From Bacteroidales bacterium UBA1725 (lineage in GTDB: Bacteria; Bacteroidota; Bacteroidia; Bacteroidales; UBA932), in the NCBI GenBank assembly GCA_002315815.1, contig DCIN01000034.1:1-29200 (forward strand): DNA of 29,200 nucleotides. The letters run 5' to 3'. The notes under the pieces were generated by a model. It saw nothing but the letters and a program-made list of their open reading frames with translations. It was not told where the DNA came from and did no database searches. Positions 22,869 to 29,200 of this stretch are shown here, in pieces; the stretch's first letter is position 1, and each line of letters starts with the position of its first letter. The translations under genes and the position numbers were made by a program.

Positions 22869-23891
22869 ATGAACAAGATATTTCTGATATACACCGGAGG
22901 CACCATAGGAATGAAGGAAGATCCGATTGACGGCACTCTCAAACCATTCGATTTCAACGGAATACTGAACGAGGTGCCGGAGCTTCGCAAATTCGCATTC
23001 ATAATAGACTCATATACTTTTTCTCCGCTGATTGACTCCTCCGACGTGGAACCGGGACTGTGGAAGGATCTTGCATCACTGATTTCCCAGAAATATGACA
23101 GCTATGACGGCTTCGTGATTCTACACGGCACGGACACTATGGCATACAGTGCTTCAGCGCTGAGTTTTATGCTGGAAGGTCTGGACAAACCCGTCATCTT
23201 CACCGGAAGTCAGCTGCCCGTCGGAAAACCCAGAACCGACGGAAAGGAGAATCTGGTGTCGGCTATTGAGATAGCGTCAGCCAAAGACAGGGACGGCAAG
23301 GCCCTTGTGCCGGAAGTGTCAATATGCTTCAACTCACAGCTGCTCAGAGGAAACCGAAGCACCAAGGTAAACGCTACAGGTTTTGATGCCTTCATCTCGC
23401 CCAACTGCCCTCCGCTCGCCGTGGCCGGAATCAACATCAGATACAACGATGCCGTCATACGCAGGAGTACTACGGGAGAACTCAGAGTGCACGACAGTCT
23501 GGACACCAGAGTGTCCATCCTCAAGCTCCACCCGGGAATTACGGAACAGGTTGTGCGCGACGTGCTTCTCGGAGACGGTTCCAGAGCCGTGATAATAGAA
23601 ACCTACGGTTCGGGCAACGCCATATCAAAACCCTGGTTTCTGAATCTGGTGAAAGAGGCCGCCCGAAGAGGGAAAATACTGCTGAACGTGACCCAATGCC
23701 TTTGCGGAGACGTCGATATGGACATATATGCGACTGGGCGTGCCCTCAAGGAAGCCGGAGCCGTATCGGGCCACGACATCACCACGGAAGGGGCTCTTGC
23801 AAAGCTGTTTGTCCTTATGGGAGAACAATCCTCCAACGCTTGCGTCAAGGCCCTTTTGGAGACCAATCTACGGGGAGAAATATCAAAATAA
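22869..23891 (+). CDS. type I L-asparaginase
   Basis: This 340-residue cytoplasmic enzyme hydrolyses asparagine to aspartate and ammonia. The catalytic threonines are visible: T12 in YTGGTIGM and T88 with D89 in LHGTDTMAYS. GSQLPVGKPRTDGKENL and RGNRSTKVNA are further family segments, and no signal peptide is present, consistent with type I (AnsA-like) rather than the periplasmic type II. I chose the ATG at 22869 because MNKIFLIYTGG is the normal N-terminus; an in-frame TTG at 22857 would add four residues. Only a poor promoter match (TGTATTTG, 22858-22865) lies just before the start, so it may be read through from tatD, 31 nt upstream. Confidence 0.94.
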   Translation: MNKIFLIYTGGTIGMKEDPIDGTLKPFDFNGILNEVPELRKFAFIIDSYTFSPLIDSSDVEPGLWKDLASLISQKYDSYDGFVILHGTDTMAYSASALSFMLEGLDKPVIFTGSQLPVGKPRTDGKENLVSAIEIASAKDRDGKALVPEVSICFNSQLLRGNRSTKVNATGFDAFISPNCPPLAVAGINIRYNDAVIRRSTTGELRVHDSLDTRVSILKLHPGITEQVVRDVLLGDGSRAVIIETYGSGNAISKPWFLNLVKEAARRGKILLNVTQCLCGDVDMDIYATGRALKEAGAVSGHDITTEGALAKLFVLMGEQSSNACVKALLETNLRGEISK

Positions 23892-23895
23892 TACT

Positions 23896-23924
23896 TGTAA
23901 AGTGAAATTTTATTGCTAAATTGC
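23896..23924 (+). promoter_or_regulatory. candidate promoter of the exbB operon
   Basis: TTG at 23896-23898, a 19-nt spacer and TAAATTG at 23918-23924 have the correct Bacteroidota spacing, but the -7 box is one T short of TAnnTTTG. The leader would be about 45 nt. The match is moderate only. Confidence 0.35.
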
Positions 23925-23975
23925 ACCGCTTTTGGAATTGAATTTCACAAACTAATACATTATTAAAAATTCATT

Positions 23976-24779
23976 ATGAAAAAGATTTTCATGTTACTGG
24001 CAGTTGCAGGCGTAATGGCCTTCTCTGCAAACATCGCAGCCGCTCAGGAGGAAGAGGCAGCTGAGGCTGCTGCAACTGAAGAAGTTGCCGCTCCCGCAGA
24101 GGAAATGTCAGCCGCCCAGCTTCTTAATGGCACCGGAGAAGAGATTCCTCTCAACCAGGCTCTCAAGACCAAGTTCATAGAGGGTGGTGCAAGCTTTATG
24201 TCCCTCATTATCATCTGTCTTGTAATCGGTCTTGCACTTGCAATCGAGCGAATCCTTTATCTCTCCTTCTCGAAGATCAATACCAAGGCTCTCATCGCCA
24301 AGGTTGAGGATGCCCTTGCAAACGGTGGAATCGAAGCTGCCAAGGACATTTGCCGCGAGACACGCGGTCCCGTTGCATCAATCTTCTATCAGGGACTTCT
24401 CCGCTACGATCAGGGTATTGACGTTGTAGAGAAGACAGTCGTTTCCTACGGTTCAGTACAGATGAGTGAAATGGAGAACGGACTTTCCTGGATTGGACTG
24501 TTCATTGCGCTTGCACCTTCACTCGGATTCCTCGGAACCGTTATCGGTATGATCAACGCATTCGATGCCATTCAGGCAGCAGGTGACATCTCACCTAACA
24601 TCGTTGCAGGAGGTATGAAGGTCGCCCTTATCACCACTGTAGGCGGACTTATCGTTGCGATGATTCTTCAGGTGTTCTACAACTATATCCTTGCGAAGAT
24701 TGACTCCATCACAATCGATATGGAAGATTCTTCAATCTGCCTTATCGACACCCTCACAAAATACGCTGAGAAGAAATAA
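23976..24779 (+). CDS. MotA/TolQ/ExbB proton channel family protein
   Basis: This is a 267-residue ExbB-like subunit of the proton-driven motor that energises TonB. Residues 1-23 form a signal-like segment ending AAAQ, followed by an Ala/Glu-rich stretch (24-48) of low complexity that would be periplasmic. Membrane segments lie at about 72-95, 170-193 and 212-238. The conserved channel segments are APSLGFLGTVIGMI at 180-193 and ALITTVGGLIVAMI at 217-230. An extended periplasmic N-terminus is common in Bacteroidota ExbB. It is the first gene of a run with a 4-TM protein and two ExbD proteins, and with a TonB-like gene further downstream. Confidence 0.92.
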   Translation: MKKIFMLLAVAGVMAFSANIAAAQEEEAAEAAATEEVAAPAEEMSAAQLLNGTGEEIPLNQALKTKFIEGGASFMSLIIICLVIGLALAIERILYLSFSKINTKALIAKVEDALANGGIEAAKDICRETRGPVASIFYQGLLRYDQGIDVVEKTVVSYGSVQMSEMENGLSWIGLFIALAPSLGFLGTVIGMINAFDAIQAAGDISPNIVAGGMKVALITTVGGLIVAMILQVFYNYILAKIDSITIDMEDSSICLIDTLTKYAEKK

Positions 24780-24799
24780 CTGACACTAACAGCAATATT

Positions 24800-25249
24800 A
24801 TGAAACTTAACAAAGCATTCAAATGGGCAATGGTGGCACTGATCATTATCAGTTTCGCCATCCTCGTTTGGGGGTTCGTGACAGGTTGGCCTATACTCGG
24901 TGAGCCTGCAAATGCACCCGTAAACGTGCTGCTCGGATGGAGTTTCGCAATGGTTATCATAGCGATAGCTTGCTGGGTAATCTTGGGTCTTATAATGAGC
25001 ATCATCAACGATCCCAAGAGCCTCGGCAAGATTGGTCTCGCACTGCTGGCCGCTGGTGTTCTCTGTCTGGTATCCTACCTTCTCGCAAAGGGTGCTGAAC
25101 CTATAGCATACACAGGAGAACCTGTTACGCATACCACACTTAAGTTAACAGACGCTTTGCTTAATCTTACCTATCTCGTCGGTGCATTATCAATAGTCAG
25201 CATCATTGTAGGTGAGATCAAAATGAGCTCTACCAACAAGAAAAAATAA
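24800..25249 (+). CDS. small four-helix membrane protein between ExbB and ExbD
   Basis: This is a 149-residue protein with four predicted membrane helices at about 8-28, 42-68, 77-96 and 119-140, and a basic cytoplasmic tail (KMSSTNKKK). I do not recognise a named domain. Its position between exbB (20 nt upstream) and exbD (6 nt downstream) implies that it is made with the ExbB-ExbD motor and may be an accessory subunit, but there is no sequence evidence of mechanism. The start at 24800 is the first ATG and gives a positive-inside N-terminus. Confidence 0.8.
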   Translation: MKLNKAFKWAMVALIIISFAILVWGFVTGWPILGEPANAPVNVLLGWSFAMVIIAIACWVILGLIMSIINDPKSLGKIGLALLAAGVLCLVSYLLAKGAEPIAYTGEPVTHTTLKLTDALLNLTYLVGALSIVSIIVGEIKMSSTNKKK

Positions 25250-25255
25250 AACGCT

Positions 25256-25837
25256 ATGGGCAAGAAGAAAGTACCGGCAATGAACACAAGCTCGACTGCG
25301 GATATCGCATTCCTGCTCTTGTGCTACTTCCTGATGACAACGACAATGGGCTCGCAGACAGGACTTTCCCGCAGACTCCCGCCTATGCCGGATCCCAATC
25401 AGAAAGTGGATGATCAGAAGGTTAACCGCCGCAACATCATTATTGTCAAGGTTAACTCTGCAGACAAAATCATGGCAGGTAATGAGCCTATAGCAGTCAA
25501 TCAGCTTAAGGATAAGGTCAAGACATTCCTTACCAACCCCGCAAACGACCCGAATCTCTCCGAAAGGGAGACAAAGGAAATCGAGAATTTCGGACCCTAT
25601 GCAGTTTCCAAGGGAGTTATTTCACTGCAGAATGACCGCGGAACAAGTTATCAGGCATATATTGCAGTTCAGAATGAACTTGTAAAGGCCATAAACGAAC
25701 TACGTGACGAATTCGCACTGAAGAACTTTGGCAAGAAGTACGCAAACCTTCAGGAGGAGGAGCAGAAAGTTGTCAGAGACTGCATTCCTTCCAATATCTC
25801 GGAAGCGGAACCTAAGGATGTCGGCAAAAAAAGATAG
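25256..25837 (+). CDS. ExbD/TolR family protein (first copy)
   Basis: This 193-residue protein has one N-terminal membrane helix (about 14-31) carrying the conserved channel aspartate D16 in TSSTADIAFLLL. A periplasmic domain follows, containing RRLPPMPDP and the ExbD-like NIIIVKVNSADKIM strand. It is longer than the second copy, with an insertion around residues 95-135. ExbD dimers couple proton flow through ExbB to TonB. It starts 6 nt after the preceding stop and is followed by the second exbD after 15 nt. Having two different ExbD proteins in tandem is usual in Bacteroidota and suggests a heteromeric stator. Confidence 0.9.
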   Translation: MGKKKVPAMNTSSTADIAFLLLCYFLMTTTMGSQTGLSRRLPPMPDPNQKVDDQKVNRRNIIIVKVNSADKIMAGNEPIAVNQLKDKVKTFLTNPANDPNLSERETKEIENFGPYAVSKGVISLQNDRGTSYQAYIAVQNELVKAINELRDEFALKNFGKKYANLQEEEQKVVRDCIPSNISEAEPKDVGKKR

Positions 25838-25840
25838 AAA

Positions 25841-25845
25841 AGGAG
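25841..25845 (+). promoter_or_regulatory. Shine-Dalgarno-like AGGAG before the second exbD
   Basis: AGGAG lies 7 nt upstream of the ATG at 25853. It stands out because almost no other start in this window has a recognisable ribosome-binding site, as expected for Bacteroidota. Confidence 0.4.
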
Positions 25846-25852
25846 AATAGTT

Positions 25853-26329
25853 ATGTCAAAATTCGGTGGAAGCAACAACAAGAAAGAGGTGCCAGCAATG
25901 ACATCCAGTTCTCTTTCCGATATCGTCTTTATGCTCCTCTTCTTCTTTATGGTCACCACTCAGATGCGTGAGGACGAGCAGAAGGTTATCATCAAAACAC
26001 CCGAAGCTTCTGAAGTTGTCAAGCTCGAAAGGAAGGATTTGGCTGCATACATCAACATCGGATCACCTACCCTGCAATATCAGGCTCAGTGGGGAACCGA
26101 TGCCCGTATCCAGTTGAATGATTCGTTCAAGACTACACAGGACATCCGCGATTTCATCGCTGCCGAGCGCGAATCCAAGAGCGAAGCAGACCGCGCCCTG
26201 ATGACAATCAACATCAAGGCCGATCAGGACGTAAGAATGGGTATCATTACAGAGGTTAAGCAGGAACTGAGACGTTGCTCAGCGCTTAAAATCATGTACA
26301 ACGCAAGAAAGGGCGGAAGCAATAATTAG
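25853..26329 (+). CDS. ExbD/TolR family protein (second copy)
   Basis: This 158-residue protein has one membrane helix (about 22-36) with the conserved aspartate D23 in SSLSDIVFMLLFFFMV, followed by the periplasmic ExbD domain (IKTPEASEV; later LMTINIKADQDVRMGIITEV). The last residues, YNARKGGSNN, contain three asparagines. The final two codons (AAT AAT, 26321-26326) and the TAG stop lie in the loop of the RNA hairpin 26308-26341. This tail may therefore double as a leader peptide for asnS. Together with the first ExbD and ExbB it forms the motor for TonB-dependent uptake. Confidence 0.9.
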   Translation: MSKFGGSNNKKEVPAMTSSSLSDIVFMLLFFFMVTTQMREDEQKVIIKTPEASEVVKLERKDLAAYINIGSPTLQYQAQWGTDARIQLNDSFKTTQDIRDFIAAERESKSEADRALMTINIKADQDVRMGIITEVKQELRRCSALKIMYNARKGGSNN

Positions 26330-26378
26330 AAAACGCCCTTTGAACTCAAAGCAGCCCCCTTTTAGAGGGCTGCTTTTT
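26308..26378 (+). promoter_or_regulatory. candidate ribosome-mediated attenuator controlling asnS
   Basis: Three competing structures can be drawn. Hairpin A pairs AAAGGGCG (26308-26315) with CGCCCTTT (26334-26341), 8 perfect pairs; its loop holds the exbD codons AAT AAT TAG. The terminator pairs 26348-26357 with 26367-26376. The alternative stem pairs 26335-26344 with 26361-26370, 10 pairs including two G-U. It uses the 3' arm of A and the 3' arm of the terminator, so it excludes both. A ribosome stalled on the Asn codons would cover 26308-26315 and favour the alternative stem, permitting transcription into asnS. The pairing is seen; regulation is inferred. Confidence 0.5.
26348..26378 (+). 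terminator. intrinsic terminator between exbD and asnS
   Basis: A perfect 10-bp stem (AAAGCAGCCC at 26348-26357 with GGGCTGCTTT at 26367-26376), a 9-nt loop and a run of five T (26374-26378) make a canonical Rho-independent terminator. It ends only 18 nt before the asnS ATG, leaving no room for a promoter downstream of it. Confidence 0.85.
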
Positions 26379-26396
26379 AAAATAAAACAGTCAAGA

Positions 26397-27800
26397 ATGA
26401 GCGCAATAGCACGCAGCAAAGTGAAAGACCTGCTGGAAATGAAAGCAGGCGAAAACGTACTCGCTAAAGGTTGGGTACGAACTAAAAGAGGAAATAAAGA
26501 AATCGCATTCATCGCACTTAACGATGGATCGACAATCAAAAATATACAGATAGTTGTTAACAAGAACGAGAATACGGAACCTATTCTGGCACGTATCAGC
26601 ACAGGTGCTTGCATAGCAGTGGAAGGCAGACTTGTGGAGTCGGTCGGGAGCGGACAAAACGTTGAGATACAAGCAGAAAAGGTCACGGTTTACGGAGAAT
26701 GCGACCCTATGCGCTATCCTCTGCAAAAAAAGGATACATCGTTCGAGTATCTGCGAAGTGTTGCACATATGAGGCCAAGGACCAACACTTTCGGAGCAGT
26801 GCTGAGACTGCGTAGCCAAATGGCTTATGCAATTCATAACTACTTCCACAACAAAGGTTTCACATATTTGAACACTCCACTTATCACAGCATCGGACTGC
26901 GAAGGAGCCGGGCAGATGTTCCAGGTGACAACGCTCAACCTCAACAACGTTCCCAAGAACAAGAAAGGAGAACCCGATTTCAGCAAAGACTTTTTCGGGA
27001 AACAGACATCTCTCACGGTGAGCGGGCAACTTGAAGGAGAACTCGGTGCAACTGCATTGGGAGAGATTTATACTTTCGGACCTACATTCAGAGCAGAAAA
27101 TTCAAACACACCAAGACATCTTGCAGAATTCTGGATGATTGAGCCTGAGATGGCTTTCTATGACATCAATGACAATATGAATCTGGCTGAGGATTTCATA
27201 AAACATCTGGTGAAGTATGCACTTGAAAACTGCTGGGACGATGTGAAATTCCTGAATGACAGATATGACAATGAACTGATAGACAGACTCAGAAGTGTAA
27301 CGGAGACAGATTTTGTACGTCTTGAATACACAGAAGGAATCAAAATATTGGAAGAGGCAATCAATAAAGGTGTTCAGTTCGAATATCCTGTTTATTGGGG
27401 CGTTGACCTTCAGAGCGAACACGAAAGATATCTTGTGGAAAAACATTTCAGAAAGCCGGTGATTCTCACAGGTTATCCCAAAGAGATAAAGGCATTCTAT
27501 ATGAAACAGGATGAAGGTGGCAAAACAGTGCGGGCTATGGACGTTCTGTTCCCCAAAATCGGTGAGATAATCGGAGGCTCGGAACGGGAGTCCGATTTGG
27601 GCAAGCTGGAAGCCAGGATTGATGAGCTCGGTATGAGCAGGAAGAATCTTGAATGGTATATAGACACCAGACGCTTCGGCTCCTGCCCGCACAGCGGTTT
27701 CGGACTTGGATTCGAAAGACTTCTTCTGTTCATAACAGGTATGCAGAACATCAGAGATGTCATACCATTCCCCAGAACCCCAAAGAACGCTGAATACTAG
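26397..27800 (+). CDS. asnS: asparagine--tRNA ligase
   Basis: This 467-residue class IIb aminoacyl-tRNA synthetase charges tRNA-Asn. The N-terminal OB-fold anticodon-binding domain (about 15-105) includes GWVRTKRGNKEIAFIALNDG. The catalytic domain has motif 2 in FRAENSNTPRHLAEFWMIEPE and motif 3 in GFGLGFERLLLF. Length is typical. I chose the ATG at 26397, giving MSAIARSKVKDLLEM; an in-frame TTG at 26340 would place the N-terminus inside the terminator hairpin. No TAnnTTTG box lies between exbD and this start, so transcription must either read through the terminator or use an unrecognised promoter. The udk gene follows after 5 nt. Confidence 0.96.
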   Translation: MSAIARSKVKDLLEMKAGENVLAKGWVRTKRGNKEIAFIALNDGSTIKNIQIVVNKNENTEPILARISTGACIAVEGRLVESVGSGQNVEIQAEKVTVYGECDPMRYPLQKKDTSFEYLRSVAHMRPRTNTFGAVLRLRSQMAYAIHNYFHNKGFTYLNTPLITASDCEGAGQMFQVTTLNLNNVPKNKKGEPDFSKDFFGKQTSLTVSGQLEGELGATALGEIYTFGPTFRAENSNTPRHLAEFWMIEPEMAFYDINDNMNLAEDFIKHLVKYALENCWDDVKFLNDRYDNELIDRLRSVTETDFVRLEYTEGIKILEEAINKGVQFEYPVYWGVDLQSEHERYLVEKHFRKPVILTGYPKEIKAFYMKQDEGGKTVRAMDVLFPKIGEIIGGSERESDLGKLEARIDELGMSRKNLEWYIDTRRFGSCPHSGFGLGFERLLLFITGMQNIRDVIPFPRTPKNAEY

Positions 27801-27805
27801 TCAAT

Positions 27806-28420
27806 ATGTTGGTAATTGGAATAGCAGGCGGGTCGGGTAGCGGCAAGACCACTGTAGTAAATGCTCTGAGAGAGAAACTTAACAAAAAGGTAGTAGTAAT
27901 CCCACAGGATTGCTACTACAAGGATTCAAGCGACCTTTCGGATGAAGAAAAAAGAAAACGAAACTTCGATCATCCGGATTCAATAGAATGGGAATTGTTG
28001 TGCTCTCATCTGAAAGATTTGAAAGAGGGCAAGACGGTCAAACAACCATTATACTCTTTCATCTCTTGCACGCGTTCCAAGACAGAAACCACACTGGTCG
28101 AACCAGCAGATGTTATTATCATAGAAGGAATCTTGATTTTCACATGCAGAGAACTGGTAGAGCAGATGGATATCAAGATATTCGTGGATGCAGACGATGA
28201 TGACAGACTGATGAGAGTGATGTCAAGAGATATCAAGGAAAGGGGCAAGAACGTTGATTGGGTGATAGAACGTTATTCCCGGACGGTAAAGCCAATGTAT
28301 CTGCAGTTCATAGAACCGAGCAAACGCTACGCCGATATCATAATACCTCAGGGCGGTCACAACAAAGTAGCCATTGATATTATCTGCGCGACAATTGAAA
28401 AAGCATTCAAGGAAAACTGA
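27806..28420 (+). CDS. udk: uridine kinase
   Basis: This 204-residue P-loop kinase phosphorylates uridine and cytidine in pyrimidine salvage. Walker A is GIAGGSGSGKTT at residues 5-16. PQDCYYKD and FDHPDSIEWELL are the uridine kinase signatures around the substrate site. IIIEGILIF is the Walker B-like strand. DRLMRVMSRDIKERG is the lid region. Length is standard. It begins 5 nt after asnS and is clearly co-transcribed with it. Its 3' end overlaps the probable start of the TonB-like gene. Confidence 0.95.
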   Translation: MLVIGIAGGSGSGKTTVVNALREKLNKKVVVIPQDCYYKDSSDLSDEEKRKRNFDHPDSIEWELLCSHLKDLKEGKTVKQPLYSFISCTRSKTETTLVEPADVIIIEGILIFTCRELVEQMDIKIFVDADDDDRLMRVMSRDIKERGKNVDWVIERYSRTVKPMYLQFIEPSKRYADIIIPQGGHNKVAIDIICATIEKAFKEN

Positions 28421-29159
28421 AATAGAGTCTTCCATAAAACTTGGAGACGAAGATAAAGCTGGTCTGTATATCACCGCAATTGTACATCTTGCGGTGATAA
28501 TAGTTTTACTCCTGACTGGCCTGGGCTTAACGTCGAAGAATGAAAATAGTTTTGTGCTCGACTTCAGCAAAATAGAGCAAAAGGAGAAAATGCTGGAGGA
28601 AATACAAAAATTGGAAAAGGAAGCCGAACTCAAACATGCAATAAGCAGAAAACTTCAGGAAGAAATAGGCAAAGGGCAGAATATAAGGAATATTGCTGTT
28701 AATAGGAGCGACTTGAAGGACGATCGTGGGACTGATGCAGACAAGCTTTACAAAGACGCCGAAAGACTTCAGAAAGAATTAAAGAGCGGATATAGCACAG
28801 AAACTTATAAAGAAAAAGAAGAAGAACCGTTAATTGATAACAAAAGCGAAAACAGCGATAAGTTTCAAAATAAATACAAAGGACCAACAGTGCTTTCATA
28901 TTCACTTGAGGGAAGGAAAGCGAGTAGGCTGCCTATTCCTGCATACAGATGTATGGAAAAAGGAGAAGTCACAGTTCTGATTACTGTTGACAACTCAGGG
29001 ACGGTGACTTCGGTAAAAATAGATGAAGAAAGTTCGTCCAAAGACGGTTGTTTGAGAGCCTATGCGACCAGAGCTGCGCGATTGTCGAAATTTTCTGCAA
29101 ATCCTAAGGCACCGGCAAAACAAAGCGGCAGTATTATATACAGTTTCATAGAACAGTAA
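28395..29159 (+). CDS. TonB-like energy transducer with coiled-coil linker, non-ATG start
   Basis: One membrane helix (about residues 26-43, ITAIVHLAVIIVLLLTGL) is followed by a charged helical linker (about 50-155) in place of the usual Pro-rich spacer. A C-terminal TonB_C-like domain (about 175-254) contains KGEVTVLITVDNSGTVTSVKI and ends IIYSFIEQ. This would be the partner of the upstream ExbB/ExbD proteins. No ATG exists before the membrane helix in this frame. Possible starts are TTG at 28374, TTG at 28395 (chosen, giving MKKHSRKTEIES) and ATA at 28422. Either TTG overlaps udk. The gene is more A-rich than the left part of the window. Start uncertain, family fairly sure. Confidence 0.72.
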   Translation: MKKHSRKTEIESSIKLGDEDKAGLYITAIVHLAVIIVLLLTGLGLTSKNENSFVLDFSKIEQKEKMLEEIQKLEKEAELKHAISRKLQEEIGKGQNIRNIAVNRSDLKDDRGTDADKLYKDAERLQKELKSGYSTETYKEKEEEPLIDNKSENSDKFQNKYKGPTVLSYSLEGRKASRLPIPAYRCMEKGEVTVLITVDNSGTVTSVKIDEESSSKDGCLRAYATRAARLSKFSANPKAPAKQSGSIIYSFIEQ

Positions 29160-29200
29160 TGTATAAAGATATATGAAATATTAAGTAAATCTCAAAAAAT
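29160..29200. other. A+T-rich right edge, no gene seen
   Basis: Forty-one A+T-rich bases follow the TonB-like stop. I see no hairpin, promoter box or start codon with a usable frame before the window ends. Confidence 0.5.

Noticed and set aside
26348..26378. T-box riboswitch upstream of asnS
   Set aside because: No T-box consensus or specifier stem is visible, and the leader is far too short; the ribosome-mediated model fits the observed elements better.

Overview
The window is a gene-dense stretch of a bacterial chromosome that reads as Bacteroidota, most likely order Bacteroidales. The evidence is the Bacteroidota sigma-factor promoter signature (-7 box TAnnTTTG, once with a perfect TTTG at 19-nt spacing), the near absence of Shine-Dalgarno sequences, and typical Bacteroidales families: a BT_3928-type DoxX protein, a Porin_10-like putative porin, an ExbB / 4-TM protein / ExbD / ExbD cluster and a Bacteroidales-like QueA. 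Base composition is roughly balanced and becomes visibly more A-rich towards the right end. The genus cannot be fixed from this window. I see no insertion sequence, phage, CRISPR array or other clear horizontal-transfer signature.

Layout. 1-3.6 kb: the 5' tip of an initiator-like tRNA with its promoter, sppA (-), hisS (+) and an FtsB/DivIC-like gene (-). 3.6-8.6 kb: a nucleotidyltransferase and a CPBP membrane protease (+), a shortened dihydropteroate synthase (-), then tmk and a BT_3928/DoxX-like gene (+). 7.8-9.6 kb: an AmgK-like sugar kinase followed by a MurU-like uridylyltransferase (-), a candidate peptidoglycan-sugar recycling pair. 9.6-16.5 kb: putative porin, MltF-like lytic transglycosylase, M13 lipoprotein peptidase and a LolE/FtsX-like permease (+), an envelope-biogenesis run. 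16.5-19 kb: a secreted TPR protein, an RsmF-like rRNA methyltransferase and a small SRPBCC protein (-), with a 21-bp tandem repeat between the first two. 19-23.9 kb: a Nudix hydrolase, queA, dprA, a TatD hydrolase and type I asparaginase (+). 24-29.2 kb: ExbB, a 4-TM protein, two ExbD proteins, asnS, udk and a TonB-like transducer (+).

The genes are mostly housekeeping or envelope functions. The last cluster appears to hold a full TonB-energising set (ExbB, two ExbD, TonB-like protein) with asnS and udk embedded in it.

The most interesting signal is between the second exbD and asnS. The exbD reading frame ends in Asn-Asn-stop inside the loop of a perfect 8-bp hairpin. An intrinsic terminator follows 18 nt before the asnS start, and a 10-pair alternative stem would be mutually exclusive with both. 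No promoter is visible between the genes. This is the layout expected of a ribosome-mediated, asparagine-sensing attenuator that uses the tail of an unrelated upstream protein as its leader peptide. It is a hypothesis from base pairing alone. Other points of interest are -7 boxes placed so close to start codons that leaderless mRNAs are predicted, 18-bp palindromic divergent promoters, overlapping or abutting convergent genes, and internally shortened FolP-like and MltF-like proteins.
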